From: Armigeres subalbatus | Taxonomy: Eukaryota > Arthropoda > Insecta > Diptera > Culicidae | DNA length: 64,000 bases | Reading direction: 5' to 3' | Assembly: GCF_024139115.2 (NCBI RefSeq) | Contig: NC_085140.1 | Span: 433,565,240 to 433,629,239, forward strand | Shown here: positions 46,736 to 57,620 of the stretch, in pieces | Position numbering within the stretch: position 1 is the first letter of the stretch | Layout: each line of letters starts with the position of its first letter | The notes under the pieces: generated by a model | What the model was told of the DNA's origin: nothing | Database searches by the model: none | What the model saw: the letters and a program-made list of their open reading frames with translations, nothing else | Translations under genes and position numbers: made by a program

Positions 46736-48340
46736 CGCCATTTCAGACCACTATCTAAACCAAATCAACGGCCGGAGCATCCGTATCACAATCCTGCCCG
46801 GGTCACCTTGGGGCGGGTTGGCTGAAAAATGCTACCGTTTATTTTATTACATGCCACATCGCATCTCCTCCATCTTCGATGATCCAGCGGCCAGCAGAGC
46901 GGCTGCTGGGCTGCCCATGCCACCGGTCGATCTTCATCTGCCCAAAAATATAAAAAAAAGCATCGTAAAACTGAAGCGCTCGAACGCCCTGGAGTAAAGT
47001 GATTGTAGTTTGACAACTCCTCACAGGTCGCGTCGCGCCCACCATCGCCAGTCGTCAACCACCCCGCAGCCCAAATTAGGGGGCATCGAAAAAGGATATC
47101 ACGCATCATCATCATCATCGGCGTGGAAGAAAAACTTGTAAAACGGCTACAACCCAACGCGATCGTTCCATCCGTGCGTTGGTCAGATCTTATTTTTTCC
47201 CCTCTTCTTCTGGTTAAGGTGGTTGATTTTTTGCTCTCGATTTGCTTAAACATATTCTGCGGTCGTTTGGTTCGCGCCTAAGCGCGCCCTTGTACGATCG
47301 TAAATCCGATGTCACCACCACGCGCGCGATCGATGATAATGAACCAGCAGCGGCGCGGCAACGTTGCAGCTGTCACGGTTGGAAGCCGCCCCGGATTGAA
47401 TTCGTTCGAAACTGGCTCAAATAACGCGGAAAATCAATCATCAATAGGAGGAAGCTCACGCTTGAATTTCACCGAGTTTTAGAAAGTCTCGCAGTGTCAC
47501 CGGGCGCAAAACGAAAAAAAAATTGAAACGAAATAAGGCGATCGTTTTCATGCTCGCGATTTCTTCGCGCTTGATTGCGACGACCGACCAGCAGAGGCAG
47601 TTGCAAGCGACCGCCAACGCCAAATCGATTTCACACTCTTAGTTTTAGGAGAGAAATTTCATAACCGTTGTGGGCCCTACTCCGTCTGTCTGCCTAAGCC
47701 GGTAGCGGTTGAGGGGTACTGCGGCGGATGTACAAAAAGCACTGCTCCTGATTTGCAAATGCGATGGCTTTCTGAATGCGACAAGATGACTACGACTACG
47801 AATTGCAGCATACCATTGCCCGTTCGTCACGGCTCGTGGTTGTCGATCTGCCGGCAAAGTCAAAGGACACATTATTGGGTTTCGGGGGCCTTCTTCTTCG
47901 GTCGCTTGATCGCGTGCTTTCTGACGCTGCAGCAGAGTGACGCTGATGGCGCTAAATCGAACCAATTTGACAGAAATGCCCCTGCATTGTGATTGACGAT
48001 TTCGGATCGCGATGAATTCACGATTTTTAAAACGTCTTTGTCGTCATTGGGGTTTTTTTTTCTTTCGCGGTCTTTGAACAGAAACGACAAAAAGTAGGCT
48101 CGCTCGTGCGGCTGGGTGTGGATACCGATCTGCAGTATCGCAACCCGCCGCGTTGCTATCGGCAGTGGCGGCTGCTTTTTCAAGAGGGGGAAATGTTTGT
48201 GCGAATGTGACACGAGTGATAGAGAGAAAGCCAAGCGACAGCAAACGACGGTGACTTGTGTCAATCATTCAGTAGCTTGGAGGAAAAAAAAACTGCGAGT
48301 TCGAGCCGTACGATAACTTAAACGGTTATGTAAATTGCCT
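46736..48340. other. Unique GC-richer island
   Basis: It is repeat-free, CpG-containing sequence with ATCATCATCATCATCGG near 47104. Overlapping open frames on both strands (up to 155 codons on the minus strand) show no domain. Candidate host regulatory or untranslated sequence. Confidence 0.35.
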
Positions 48341-48652
48341 GTAGAGAGGATTTCGGTAGCCCCCCTGTTGTTAATATTAATTTTCTGCTAAGATTGAAAT
48401 CACTTTTGATAGGACGTTTACGAGTTATGTGATTGTGTCTACTAGAGTGACAGATTGATAACTCTATGGACGGAGGAAAATATCATTTGGATCGAAATCG
48501 CTGATTGATAAATGCTGTTTGCATATAAAATAGCTAAGCCCTTAAGTATTAAGTCAACAAACTTTTGGACTCTCGTTTGATTATCTTGACTTGCTCGCCG
48601 GTGAACCAATAAAATTTTGAACCTATTACAACTGGACAACAATTCACGCCCT

Positions 48653-48895
48653 GTACACTGCCCATGATCGCATATTTGTAACACTCGCATTTTTGTTCAA
48701 TTTTTAAAAAGCCTGTGAATCGTTCAGAAAGCTCTATATACTGCATCTAATCTTACAACAGTAAAATAGGCTTTACTATCTTGCTTATCTGTGGTAAGCA
48801 GGAAATGAATGACTTTGTGGGGAGGAGTGACAAACGATTTACAAAATCAACCAAAATGCAAATGTTAGAAATATGCGATCATGGGCAGTACATAT
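48653..48895. repeat. Short inverted repeat with ATGCGATCATGGGCAGT
   Basis: ACTGCCCATGATCGCATATTT at 48658-48678 (20 of its 21 bases) is the reverse complement of AATATGCGATCATGGGCAGT at 48871-48890. Similarity extends more loosely for about 60 bp per side. Probably an inverted-repeat element remnant. Confidence 0.6.
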
Positions 48896-49782
48896 GTATA
48901 ACTAAATATCTGAACTGTTCTGAAATATCACAGTTTTTGCAATTCTTTTCCGTACATTTATGATTGCATCCGGATTACCAAACGGGATGACTTGTTCCAC
49001 GAGCTGAACCATTTACCAGGTATTCACGATACATTCAGGAACCGATGACATTGCACTTATTCCGATGGCCTTCGCTCGGGTTTCGCCACACCAAACAACG
49101 AAGTTTGATGTCAGTGGCGCTGCTGCAGTGATACATATTTGGAGTGGTGCAAATCATCCGCGACTGTAACCGAAATAGTTCAACTGGAGTGCAGCGGCAA
49201 AGGCCAATGTGTATGCTGCTGCTGAGGTAATCACTTAACCAGACTGTCAACAAGTGTGGAAAACATATCGAATCGGATTCGGAATGGCCTTTGCGAAATT
49301 CACATGCATGAAGTCAATTTGCATACTCTGCATATATGGCGCCGACCAACGTGAACGGTTGGATAACAAGGTTCGATTGTTTCTCTGATTTGTACAGCGG
49401 GAAACAATCAAATGAGGTGTGGCGCGATTGGAAATTCAAGTCTAAGATCGCCACGAGTTGATTTGCTAAGCCATACTGAGAATTTGGTATAGATTTGGAC
49501 AAAAAATTACATTTAACCATTTTCAGGAATCATTATTTGATTTTGAAAACGTTTTGAAGAATCCTCACCTACCCAACAATTCTGAAGAGAATCTACTACA
49601 AAAAAAATCTAGATTCTTATACATATATTGTGAAGAGAGCGTGCAGTATTTGTTCAGAAACATGTTTTGTTTTGTATATAAATATATTTTGTACATCCTT
49701 TGCAAGCTTCTTATATAGAATCAGAAGAAAGTCTTACGTCCTCTAGTTAAGTACTATGAATAACAAACAAACCAATGTTTTT
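48896..49782. other. Unassigned region
   Basis: No gene or element ends were identified. Mixed GC. Confidence 0.35.
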
Positions 49783-49970
49783 TGTTAAATATCTTGGCTG
49801 TGCATATGCACAGCACATGTTTCGAAATGGACAAATTGATATGAAATTTGCGAAAAAGAATCCACGTGTCTTGGAGGGACTCGAACCCTTAACCTCCTAC
49901 TCTCTAGATAGGCGTGATAACCCCTACACAACAAGACCACTTAAAGGTCACGTTTGCGGAAAAGCCAGAT
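49783..49970 (-). repeat. tRNA-like repeat unit, copy 2
   Basis: It includes the tRNA-like core at 49867-49938 and conserved flanks shared with 24957-25144 on both sides. The perfect palindrome CTGTGCATATGCACAG lies at 49798-49813. Confidence 0.75.
49867..49938 (-). tRNA. tRNA-like gene or pseudogene with foldable cloverleaf
   Basis: On the minus strand 72 nt fold as acceptor GGTCTTG/CAAGAC, D arm GTGTAGGGGTTATCAC, anticodon arm CCTAT-CTAGAGA-GTAGG, a 5-nt variable loop and T arm AAGGG-TTCGAGT-CCCTC. Box B GGTTCGAGTCC is intact. The loop gives AGA at the anticodon position (serine code), but serine tRNAs have a long variable arm and this does not. The first acceptor pair is G:A. A T5 run follows within about 15 nt. 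Best read as a Pol III-competent tRNA-derived repeat. Confidence 0.55.
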
Positions 49971-50063
49971 TTTAACGTGATTGAACTAAAATTTTACTGG
50001 ATTTTTACTTAATACTTACTTTAATATGACTATCAACTATATATTCTAATACCATTTGAATTA
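49971..50063. other. AT-rich spacer
   Basis: No feature seen. Confidence 0.4.
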
Positions 50064-50465
50064 TTTTCAGAATCACAAACGGATTCTGTTCAAAATCCCA
50101 AACGGATTATGTTCAGAATCTCAAACAGAATCCTAATCAGACTATATCCAAAATTTCAAACAAATTACGAAAGGATTCTGCTCTGAATCTCGTTCGGAGT
50201 TCTGTTCAGAATCACGAACGGATACTCTTTAGAGTTCCAAACGAACCTTGAATAAAATTCCGAACGAATTCTAATTAAAATTCCGTACAGATTCTTTTCA
50301 AAATCTCAAACGGATTCTGTTTTGAATTCCAAACGGATTCTGCTCAGAATTTTAGACGGATTCTGTTTAGAATCTCGAATGCATTTTCCTCAGAATCATG
50401 GGTGGATGCCTCTTAAAATCTCGAGCGGATGCTGCTGAGAATCCCATATGGGATTTTTCTCAGGA
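50064..50465. repeat. ~24-bp minisatellite, ACGGATTCTGTTCAGAATC
   Basis: Around 16 diverged units of AATCTCAAACGGATTCTGTT type. GATTCTGTTCAGAATC words are partly self-complementary. Confidence 0.8.
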
Positions 50466-50929
50466 ACCTTCGTTACTTGCTACGACAAGTTATAGGTAGT
50501 GCACAATAAACGTCAACCATAAAAAACACAAGATCGAAATTACAGAATCGATCGACATATGATCATTGGGAAATATTTTCTGCCAACTGACCTTAAAAGA
50601 TGCTTTGGTGATGTTTTGTATCAAGTCCGCTACTGCAAAAAGGGTACTAAAGACTGAAAGTCAGCTACGGCGATAAAACCTGTAGACGAAATGTCCTTGC
50701 AAGTACATATTCTATTTAAAAAACATACACAGGAATAAAATGTTTAGTTCAAATATACAATATTTTGTAATATGCAATATGAACTGAAAAACAAATGTTG
50801 CAAATATACTGCGGCCCGCTTCAACGACTCGAAATTTCTGAGCGGTCCTTGATAGTAAGCATGCTGGGGACCACTGTTGTAAATGAATGGCTGGCTTCGT
50901 AGGAAGGGCCATTAGACCGAAAATGTCAA
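50466..50929. other. Spacer, no feature seen
   Basis: Nothing was recognised. Confidence 0.35.
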
Positions 50930-51184
50930 TTTTCTCACTTCTGATTTCTCATTTTTCACTTCTCACTGTGAAAAATGACAATTGAGAAATGAAATAAAAA
51001 GTGAAAAATAACAAGTGCGGCAAAAATAATAGATTGGAGAAGTGAAAAGTGAGACATTTTACTTTTCATTCCACACTTCTTATGAAAAGAGAGAAATTAG
51101 ATGTCTCACTTATTTCTTACTTCTGATTTGTCACTTCTCACTTTTCACTGTGAAAAATAAGGAGTGATGAATGAGAAATGAGAC
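50930..51184. repeat. GACGTC-type palindromic satellite, diverged
   Basis: CTCACTTCTGATTTCTCA, CACTGTGAAAAATGA and GAAGTGAAAAGTGAGACAT words match the cores at 3890-4210 and 5013-5635. It resumes at 51604 after an inserted element. Confidence 0.7.
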
Positions 51185-51601
51185 TCGATTTTATCACTCC
51201 CCGATTTTATCACTCCCCGATTTTATCAACCCGAGATTTTATCTACCCCCGATATTTTATCACGTCCCGATTATGTCACGTTTTCGACCCGATTTTGTCA
51301 CCCCCAAAAATTTGAAAATTTTAGTCGTTCTTTTTATTTTCGTAAATAACACAGCAAACAACAATGATTTTCATTAAATAACTTTAAACGCCTATGGTTT
51401 TTATGAATCATTTCTAAGTGCTTATCAAGGGTTTTGTACACCTTTTCGACTAGAAATAGCGGGTTTGGAGACGCATTTTGCCTTTCTAATGCATCAAGTG
51501 CTTCATATTTGTGAAATAAATTTAAAAAATGAAAATAAAAAAAAAACACATTTTATCACCCCAAAATTCACCAGGGGAGTGATAAAATCGAGATATTACT
51601 G
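51185..51601. mobile_element. DNA element with CGATTTTATCACTCCCC ends, nested in the satellite
   Basis: The left TCGATTTTATCACTCCCC is the reverse complement of the right GGGGAGTGATAAAATCGA. The right end continues GATATTACTG then TA, giving a full terminus of CAGTAATATCTCGATTTTAT type, pogo/Tc1-like by style. The left terminal ~10 bp are missing. The left side carries several CCCGATTTTATCA units. Confidence 0.6.
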
Positions 51602-51603
51602 TA

Positions 51604-51830
51604 TCTCACTTCTTCACAACTTCTCGATTTACTCAATAAAAAGCAAAAAGTAAGAAGTGAGAAGTAAGACGTCCAATTTCTCACTTGATTTTTCGCTTCC
51701 CATTTCTCCCTTCTCACTGTGAAAAGCGAGAAGTAAAAAATGAGGAGTAAGATATAAAAAGTGAGAAGTGAGGCATCTCTATTCTTGTTTATCGCTTCTC
51801 ACTTCTCATTTCTTAGCTCTGACTTCAATT
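51604..51830. repeat. GACGTC-type palindromic satellite, right part
   Basis: AAGTGAGAAGTAAGACGTCC and CTTCTCACTGTGAAAAGC words continue the satellite. Confidence 0.65.
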
Positions 51831-51849
51831 ATTATGTCAATCCGTTAAC

Positions 51850-52075
51850 CAAGACCAACCCCCGCCATAGAAACCCCCTGGTTCCAATAAAATTCCGCAT
51901 GAGCTCGTGGCAAGTGCAGAGGTATACTTGGCTTGCAATAGGAGATTGATTGCATCATCAATTGCTGATAAATTTCTTCGAATCCCGATGACTGTGAGGA
52001 CGTGGCAAGCGCAGTTAATGGCCATATAAAAAATACCAGAGCTCTCGAACGACATTTCCGGTTGTATGCACATAA
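51850..52075 (+). repeat. Dispersed Repeat A, diverged copy 4
   Basis: GCAGAGGTATACTTGGC, GACTGTGAGGACGTGGC, GCGCAGTTAATGG and GAGCTCTCGAACGACATT follow the order of the same blocks in 3480-3806, but with more change. Confidence 0.55.
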
Positions 52076-52327
52076 AGATAAAATCTTATAAATTATGGCA
52101 AAAGCCTATTCGAAAATACTAATACAGTTCATTATGCCACCTAATGAATGATCCCATACCAAGAAGCTAATAGTATTCATAAGTTAATGAAAAGTATAAG
52201 TTTTGGAATGTCTGCGGCAAATGCAAGGTATAAGTTTTTTTCTTATACATATCATTAAGCGCCTGCTTTGGCAAAAAGTATTAGAAACCTTAATAATAAA
52301 TAACATTATTTTTTTTTCGTTTGATCT
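52076..52327. other. AT-rich spacer
   Basis: No feature seen. Confidence 0.4.
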
Positions 52328-52478
52328 GTTCGGCCAAATGCTATTTTTGGCGAAATGACCCTTTCTGCCGAATGAACGTTTCAGACAAATGATTTTTGGT
52401 CAGAAGGGTTTCGACCTAATGGTTTGTTCGGCCAATTAGCTTTGGGACTAGTGGCGCTCCGCCATATGCTTTTTCGAA
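52328..52478 (-). repeat. GGCCGAAA minisatellite array, inverted, degenerate
   Basis: TTCGGCCAAATG and GACTAGTGGCGC mark the mirror of the conserved outer edge, ending in TTTTTCTTCC. Confidence 0.65.
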
Positions 52479-53121
52479 GGCTTTTTCTTCCTCTATGTAT
52501 CAGCTCTTGAATATTTCGTACATCGAAGCCCAGTAGCAAGACAATTCGTTTTTCTTTGGTAAATTATAACAGACCCATGAGCCTGAATGAAAATGGGTTT
52601 AAACTGCAGAGAACAATTATCACTTTGCTTCCATTTGTTCTTCTTTCTAAACGCATTAGAAAAATGACTATCTTTCTCTGTAAATCATACTTACTTATGG
52701 ATCCTGTACACCTCCGGTGGTGCAAAGGGCCGACTTGAAAGATCTCCATCCTGAGCGTTGCCCGGCTATCGCTTTAACCTGTTGCCAGGTTAGATTTCAG
52801 TCATGTAAATCAGTTTTTTTTTACAAAATCAAGAAACGCTTTCCAACCATAGCAAAATAGATCAAATATTGTTCATTAGACAAAGCCAGAACAAGGATTT
52901 TTTTTCCAGTTGAGGGAATTTTATAAATAATGTCATTGTTTCTTTTATAAATGTTATAGGCCAATACATTTCAAGGATTAGGTGAAAGGCGTCACCATCT
53001 CTAAGTGAATTATTCGAAGTTTTTCGTTGGCATAGAAGTAAGTACCATTCCGGGTTCAATTATTCCCACTGCAAGTTTGTAAAATAACTACTGAACTTAT
53101 TTTTCAATGCGATATGATTTA
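52479..53121. other. Unassigned region
   Basis: Frames up to about 65 codons on both strands show no recognisable motif. Confidence 0.35.
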
Positions 53122-53290
53122 CGGGGAGTGGCCGTTTGGCCGACTACCGTTCGGCCGAATGCCATTTGACCGAATGCCACTAGGCCGAAAGTTGTTTGGC
53201 CGAAAGGGTCATTTGGGCGAAAGGCCGAAAGGGTCGTTTGGCCGACGGGGTCATTTGACCGAAAGGCTCCTTTGGCCGAACAGGACACGA
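53122..53290 (+). repeat. GGCCGAAA minisatellite array, direct
   Basis: It starts GGGGAGTGGCCGTTTGGC and passes through CATTTGACCGAATGCCACTAGG, then regular units to about 53285. This is the same ordered edge as at 1035 and 22381. Confidence 0.8.
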
Positions 53291-53451
53291 CCCGTCGCCA
53301 TGATTTACATTGTGATAGAATCCTATTTTAAGAGTGCATCAGTATCACGCTTTCAAGTGCACAAATCTGCAAAAGCGAGCCTCAGGCAATAATGAAGAGC
53401 AATGTTTCGTCTTTGTTCCATTGCAGCAGTGTCTGGGTCATTTGCCATAAA

Positions 53452-53585
53452 TTCATTTTACAAACGCCATTTGGAATAAGGTCATTTGGCATTGAGGCCA
53501 TTTGACAAAACGGTTATTTGGCATAATTTTTAGCTGTAACAAAGGAGTGGGTCATTTGATATAACGGACATTTGAGAAAAACTTA
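53452..53585 (+). repeat. Related GGTCATTTGGCAT minisatellite
   Basis: GGTCATTTGCCATAA, GGTCATTTGGCATTGA, GGCCATTTGACAAAACGG and similar words form a variant lacking the GGCCGAAA core. Confidence 0.55.
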
Positions 53586-54545
53586 TTTGATGTATTTTTA
53601 ACATAGATAAAGTAAGTAGAGGATATGTTCTGATAAATTCAGACTGATGGTAGACAATTTTCGAGAAAAAATGGACAAACAAAACGGCAGATCTGCTTTC
53701 GAGGAAGGGATCACATACATCATGGACTTAATCCAAACAACTTTAAAAAGTAAACCCTTCCCAGTCCGCACATATATTTTATGTATTTTATAAATATATT
53801 TTTTTGGTCTGCCCTAACCGGAGATATCAACTTATGAAAAAAAATTAATTTTGACAGAAAAACGATTACAACTTTTGATCGGAAAAAGATATTGAACATA
53901 TTTACCCATCAAAAGTTGCATTTTTTGAGCTCTAAAAGTTACCTGAAGCCGGCTTTTCGAGAAATATTAAACAAAAAAGTAGATCAAAATACTGTTTTTC
54001 TGGTACACCCTAATCCAATTAGGTAAAATGTTTCTAAATCAGCTAGCTTAAGAGCTACAGAAAATTTTTTTTAGCTAGATTGATTGGAATAAGCTACGCT
54101 ACAACTTTGTAGAATATAACATGTCAATATTCCGAGAAATAAAGAAAATATTTAATTTTTTTTTTATATGATGGGTCACCCTATTTTTTGGTAGAAGCAT
54201 AATGATGGCCTTACTATTTCGAACAATTTTGTAGAACAACAGTTTTTTTTCTAAAAAATATAGTTTTGGCGTGAAATGCATCTTTCCGCGTAAATCTGTA
54301 TCCTGGACCATAGTGAACTGGTCGGACGCACCGTGGCAAGCGAGCCTCTATTGTCGTCGCAGAAGTAAACCCGCCTTAATACGTCAAATAGAAGCAAATG
54401 TTTGTGATTCAAACGCAACCGACTGTTGTTCAATTCTGATACACATGGTTGGGTAGAGAGAAAAGGTGTGAAATATTGCCAAAGCAGATTCGATGGATAC
54501 GGGCAATTGACTGATAACCCATCGTTATTGGCTGGTTATGGAACA
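53586..54545. other. Unassigned AT-rich region with ACCCTA-type words
   Basis: GGTACACCCTAATCC (54002) and GGTCACCCTATTTT (54174) resemble ends of the GGGTGTCCC-type elements, but no matching left terminus is clear. No gene. Confidence 0.35.
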
Positions 54546-54561
54546 ACTTCTCGCAAGGGCA

Positions 54562-54641
54562 GCTGTTGTATAATTGGTAGTACGACCGTGTAGTTATTGG
54601 AATAGTGTGGGTTCAAGTCCCACCGGCAGCTGTTTTTTTTT
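54562..54641 (+). tRNA. tRNA-like gene with Pol III terminator
   Basis: The acceptor GCTGTTG (54562-54568) pairs with CGGCAGC (54624-54630) using two G:U pairs. The T arm GTGGG-TTCAAGT-CCCAC is perfect, and box B GGTTCAAGTCC is intact. The box A region TATAATTGGTAGTACG is tRNA-like. A run of nine Ts (54633-54641) follows at once. The anticodon arm (around GACCGTGTAGTTATTGG) does not fold cleanly and the body is only 69 nt. Probably a tRNA pseudogene or tRNA-derived Pol III unit. Confidence 0.55.
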
Positions 54642-54860
54642 GCAATATCTCATAAAAACACCTTAAAATGGCGAACTTAACTAAGTGTATCAAAATTAAA
54701 CATCCTTACCAAAAAGAAGCACATTAACGATTGCACCACTTAGTCAAATAACCAAATTAGTAAATTTATAATTAAATAAATTTATATTTGGACTCTGTGG
54801 TGATTGCCTTCAAAAGCAATTGTCAGAAAAAAAAATCCCAAGTATTTTAACGTTATCGCA
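54642..54860. other. AT-rich spacer
   Basis: No feature seen. Confidence 0.4.
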
Positions 54861-54862
54861 TA

Positions 54863-55038
54863 CAGTCAAACCTCCATGAGTCGATATTGAAGGGACCATC
54901 GACGCATGGAAATATCGAGATGTGGAATAGTAAATTCTTATAGAGCTGTTTGAAGGGACCATTACAGCAACCCAGAAAATATTTTTTCCTTTGGCCTAAG
55001 AATAGATCATAGAACATCGACTCATGGAGGTTTGACTG
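54863..55038. mobile_element. pogo-like MITE, 176 bp
   Basis: The left end CAGTCAAACCTCCATGAGTC is the exact reverse complement of the right end GACTCATGGAGGTTTGACTG. TA precedes the left end (54861-54862); the right side has TT, so one copy of the duplication has probably mutated. CAGTCAAACCTCC-type ends are typical of pogo-like elements by my recollection. Confidence 0.75.
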
Positions 55039-56199
55039 TTTTTGACAAGTATAATGTCCTTGATCTGTACGCTTACCAAGAAAATTCGATTATTTAGGCA
55101 ATAATAACGAAATGTTTCAGATAAATCTCCACGTGACGAATTTTCGGAATATGAATATGTTCGGGATTTGAGTCAAAACGGTATTCAAGGTTGTGCTCGG
55201 AATTTGAATCGAAGTGTTCGAATATTTGAGACAATTTTTACTGTTCGTGTTCGGCATTTGAGATGAAGTTTGGCAGAATAAAATCATTCAGTATTGATAG
55301 TTAAAATCAATAAATATAAATGAAGACCTCCGAAGTGAAAACTGAGTGTTCGTAATATGAATCAAAACGGTATTCAAAAATGTAATTTTATGTCGTTTGA
55401 TTAACTTATCGATAGATCTTTGAAATATTGTTTTCCTTTATTTCTTCATATAACAAGACATTCTTCTGAAAAAAAGATCCTAGTGTGCTGCGAGCGAATG
55501 GAAACGTTTGCAATAGGGCACTGTACGGTGTACGGATTTCGGTTCAGAAGGTGTTGATTTAATTCATTATTTTATTATATTTTTTGTAGTCTCTAATGGG
55601 TAAATACGCTACACTTTAACAGTATAGGCCTTCTTGCTCCTGTCTCAATGAAAAACGTTTTATTGCATTTTTTAGAGCCTATTTCACATACTGAGGTGCT
55701 TAAGTGTACGGATTTCGATGTCCCACGGCAGTTCCTTTGCATTGCGTAGTGATCATTAGATCATCAGATAAGCTGCTGTTAAGAAGCAGGAAAAGTGCAA
55801 TAAACCAGGAGGAGCACGAATAACTGCATCTAAGACCCTGAAGCTTGGAGATTAGACCGACCAAAAATTACTGGGTTTGTGAGGTTTCAAATGTGGTAAG
55901 ATCAATAGAATGCGTTTTCTTCACTCAAAATTGTTTTTTTTTTTAATTACACCTAGGATGGGTGTACCAATTGTCGCCATACATAAGAACAACTTTTTTT
56001 TTTAAATAAGTATAAGGTGGAATTTATACATCAAGCGAAATGTTTTTCTTCCTGCTCCACAGAACAGCTGTGAAAACCACAATAAAATTTGTTATAATTA
56101 TCAAAATTGATTAATCCATAATAGGAACGCATCCACCAGTTGTGGCACTATTCTTAATTTTGGTTCCTTATTTGGCAAATCTCATTGGGATTGGCCAAA

Positions 56200-56400
56200 T
56201 TGGGACCACTAGTGCGACAACTGGTGCAAAGGACGTCAAAAATTAAGCAAAATCAATTTTTACAATTATGCTTTGATTGTTTTGGAGGAGATCAAAGGTT
56301 TTATCGTATCACATGAATATGCTTTATCGATACGAACTTGGTTTGGCATATAAAGCACTAGTGCGACAACTGGTGCTATAGCCACGACTGGTACATCTAG
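56200..56400. repeat. CACTAGTGCGACAACTGGTGC repeated pair
   Basis: The block CACTAGTGCGACAACTGGTG occurs at about 56210 and 56358. Related CCACCAGTTGTGGCACTA at 56131 is inverted. Likely part of one dispersed element. Confidence 0.5.
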
Positions 56401-56410
56401 CCTAGTACAT

Positions 56411-56538
56411 AATAGGGCACTGCACAAACTGCTTTGTCTCTTTCTCACTGCAAAGAAATTAGAAAACAACAAGGCCAGTATACGTCAAAATTTAGTAGGA
56501 ACGAAAGAGAAAGAGATGTTTCCGTGCAGTGCCCTATT
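56411..56538. mobile_element. MITE, 128 bp, AATAGGGCACTGCAC ends
   Basis: The left AATAGGGCACTGCAC and right GTGCAGTGCCCTATT are exact inverted repeats. A second inverted stretch, CTCTTTCTC/GAGAAAGAG, lies just inside. AATAGGGCACTG also occurs alone at 55514, so other copies or fragments are nearby. Confidence 0.75.
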
Positions 56539-56939
56539 CCTAATACATTATTTGTACATACTTATATTGTTTGGAAAAAATTAACAAACATCAATCGCAG
56601 AGTAAGGGATTACACATGTTCATTAGGAAGTAACAATATCAATTCATTTATTGGAAGTTGGATGTAAAATTTTGACTGTGTAAAAAATGTGCTCCCTCTT
56701 TATTGATATCTTAAAACAGATCGGTTGATAAGAAAATTTCTGAAAATTCCAACTTCCATACGTCTATCGGCAAGGAGTCCTGGCTAAATTTTAGCCAATT
56801 TGGTAGTAACTTAGGAGTGGCGCAAAGCAATTTATGTTTGTATGGAAATATGTATGAGAAAAACTGAAAATTGTTTCGAGTCATCCAACAACTGTCAAAT
56901 CGTGGTGAATTCTAAGGTAAATTACCAATGTTCGTTTTG

Positions 56940-57035
56940 GTATCTATATGGCGAAGTGCAGCCATGGACCGAGCCGAATGGAGAAAACTTTTATGTATTT
57001 CACAGGCCACTCCGGCCTTAGTCTGGTAATAAATA
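56940..57035 (+). pseudogene. 3' end of a LINE with TAAA tail
   Basis: The frame from about 56964 reads MDRAEWRKLLCISQATPALV and then stops, followed by AATAAATAAATAAAT. A DRAEW/K motif at the extreme C-terminus and an A-rich short-repeat tail are typical of non-LTR retrotransposon 3' ends. Only the last 100 bp are present. Confidence 0.5.
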
Positions 57036-57620
57036 AATAAATGACCGGAACCAGTGGATAACTCATTGATTTGTAGTCATTTAAAAGTTATCCAGCTTGC
57101 CACGCTGGCCATAGTAGAGGATGCTATAAAAAATTTGACAGAACTATTCCCGACACTGAACGATCTACCTCGTTATCATTAACATTTATTCAGTTGTTCA
57201 TTTTTTATAAACAAAAATAAAATCAGGCATCATTCCAAACAATATTACTAACTATTCTTTCATTCAAGATTTTTGATTTGTTGATTCAAAAATGTATTGG
57301 TAAATCCCCTGTTATACCACTGGAAAAAAACCTTTTGTATTAATAAACTTTAAACATATTTTTCTTTCTCAGTTGTACGTAGGAGTCAATTATTTATAGG
57401 CATACAATTTTTATATTTGTTCTGCGTTACTTCTCGCGAAAAAAGAGTACCGTTTTGACTCATATTCCGAACATTCGCCTTTAAATGGCCATTTTGGCTT
57501 TATTCGTGTAAATATTTCCATAGGATCTTGAATTCATTTGTAATCTTGATCCTCAGAACTGAAACCCGATTTTTAGTTTGACGGTGCAAAAACGCCAGTG
57601 TTGGGAATATGAGTCATACT

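Larger units (their letters stand above)
55129..57620. mobile_element. Candidate ~2.4 kb element bounded by TTCGGAATATGAGTCAAAAC repeats
   Basis: The motif or a close variant occurs directly near 55154 and 55348, and inverted near 57446-57475 (TACCGTTTTGACTCATATTC). A further direct variant lies near 57602. The arrangement suggests subterminal repeats of a DNA element containing other insertions (56411-56538 and 56940-57035). Exact ends were not found. Confidence 0.4.

Noticed and set aside
46786..47253. 155-codon minus-strand frame
   Set aside because: No known motif, and the opposite strand and other frames are also partly open. Treated as chance in GC-rich DNA.
49867..49938. Functional serine tRNA (anticodon AGA)
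   Set aside because: No long variable arm, a mismatched first acceptor pair, and conserved flanks in a second decayed copy point to a repeat.
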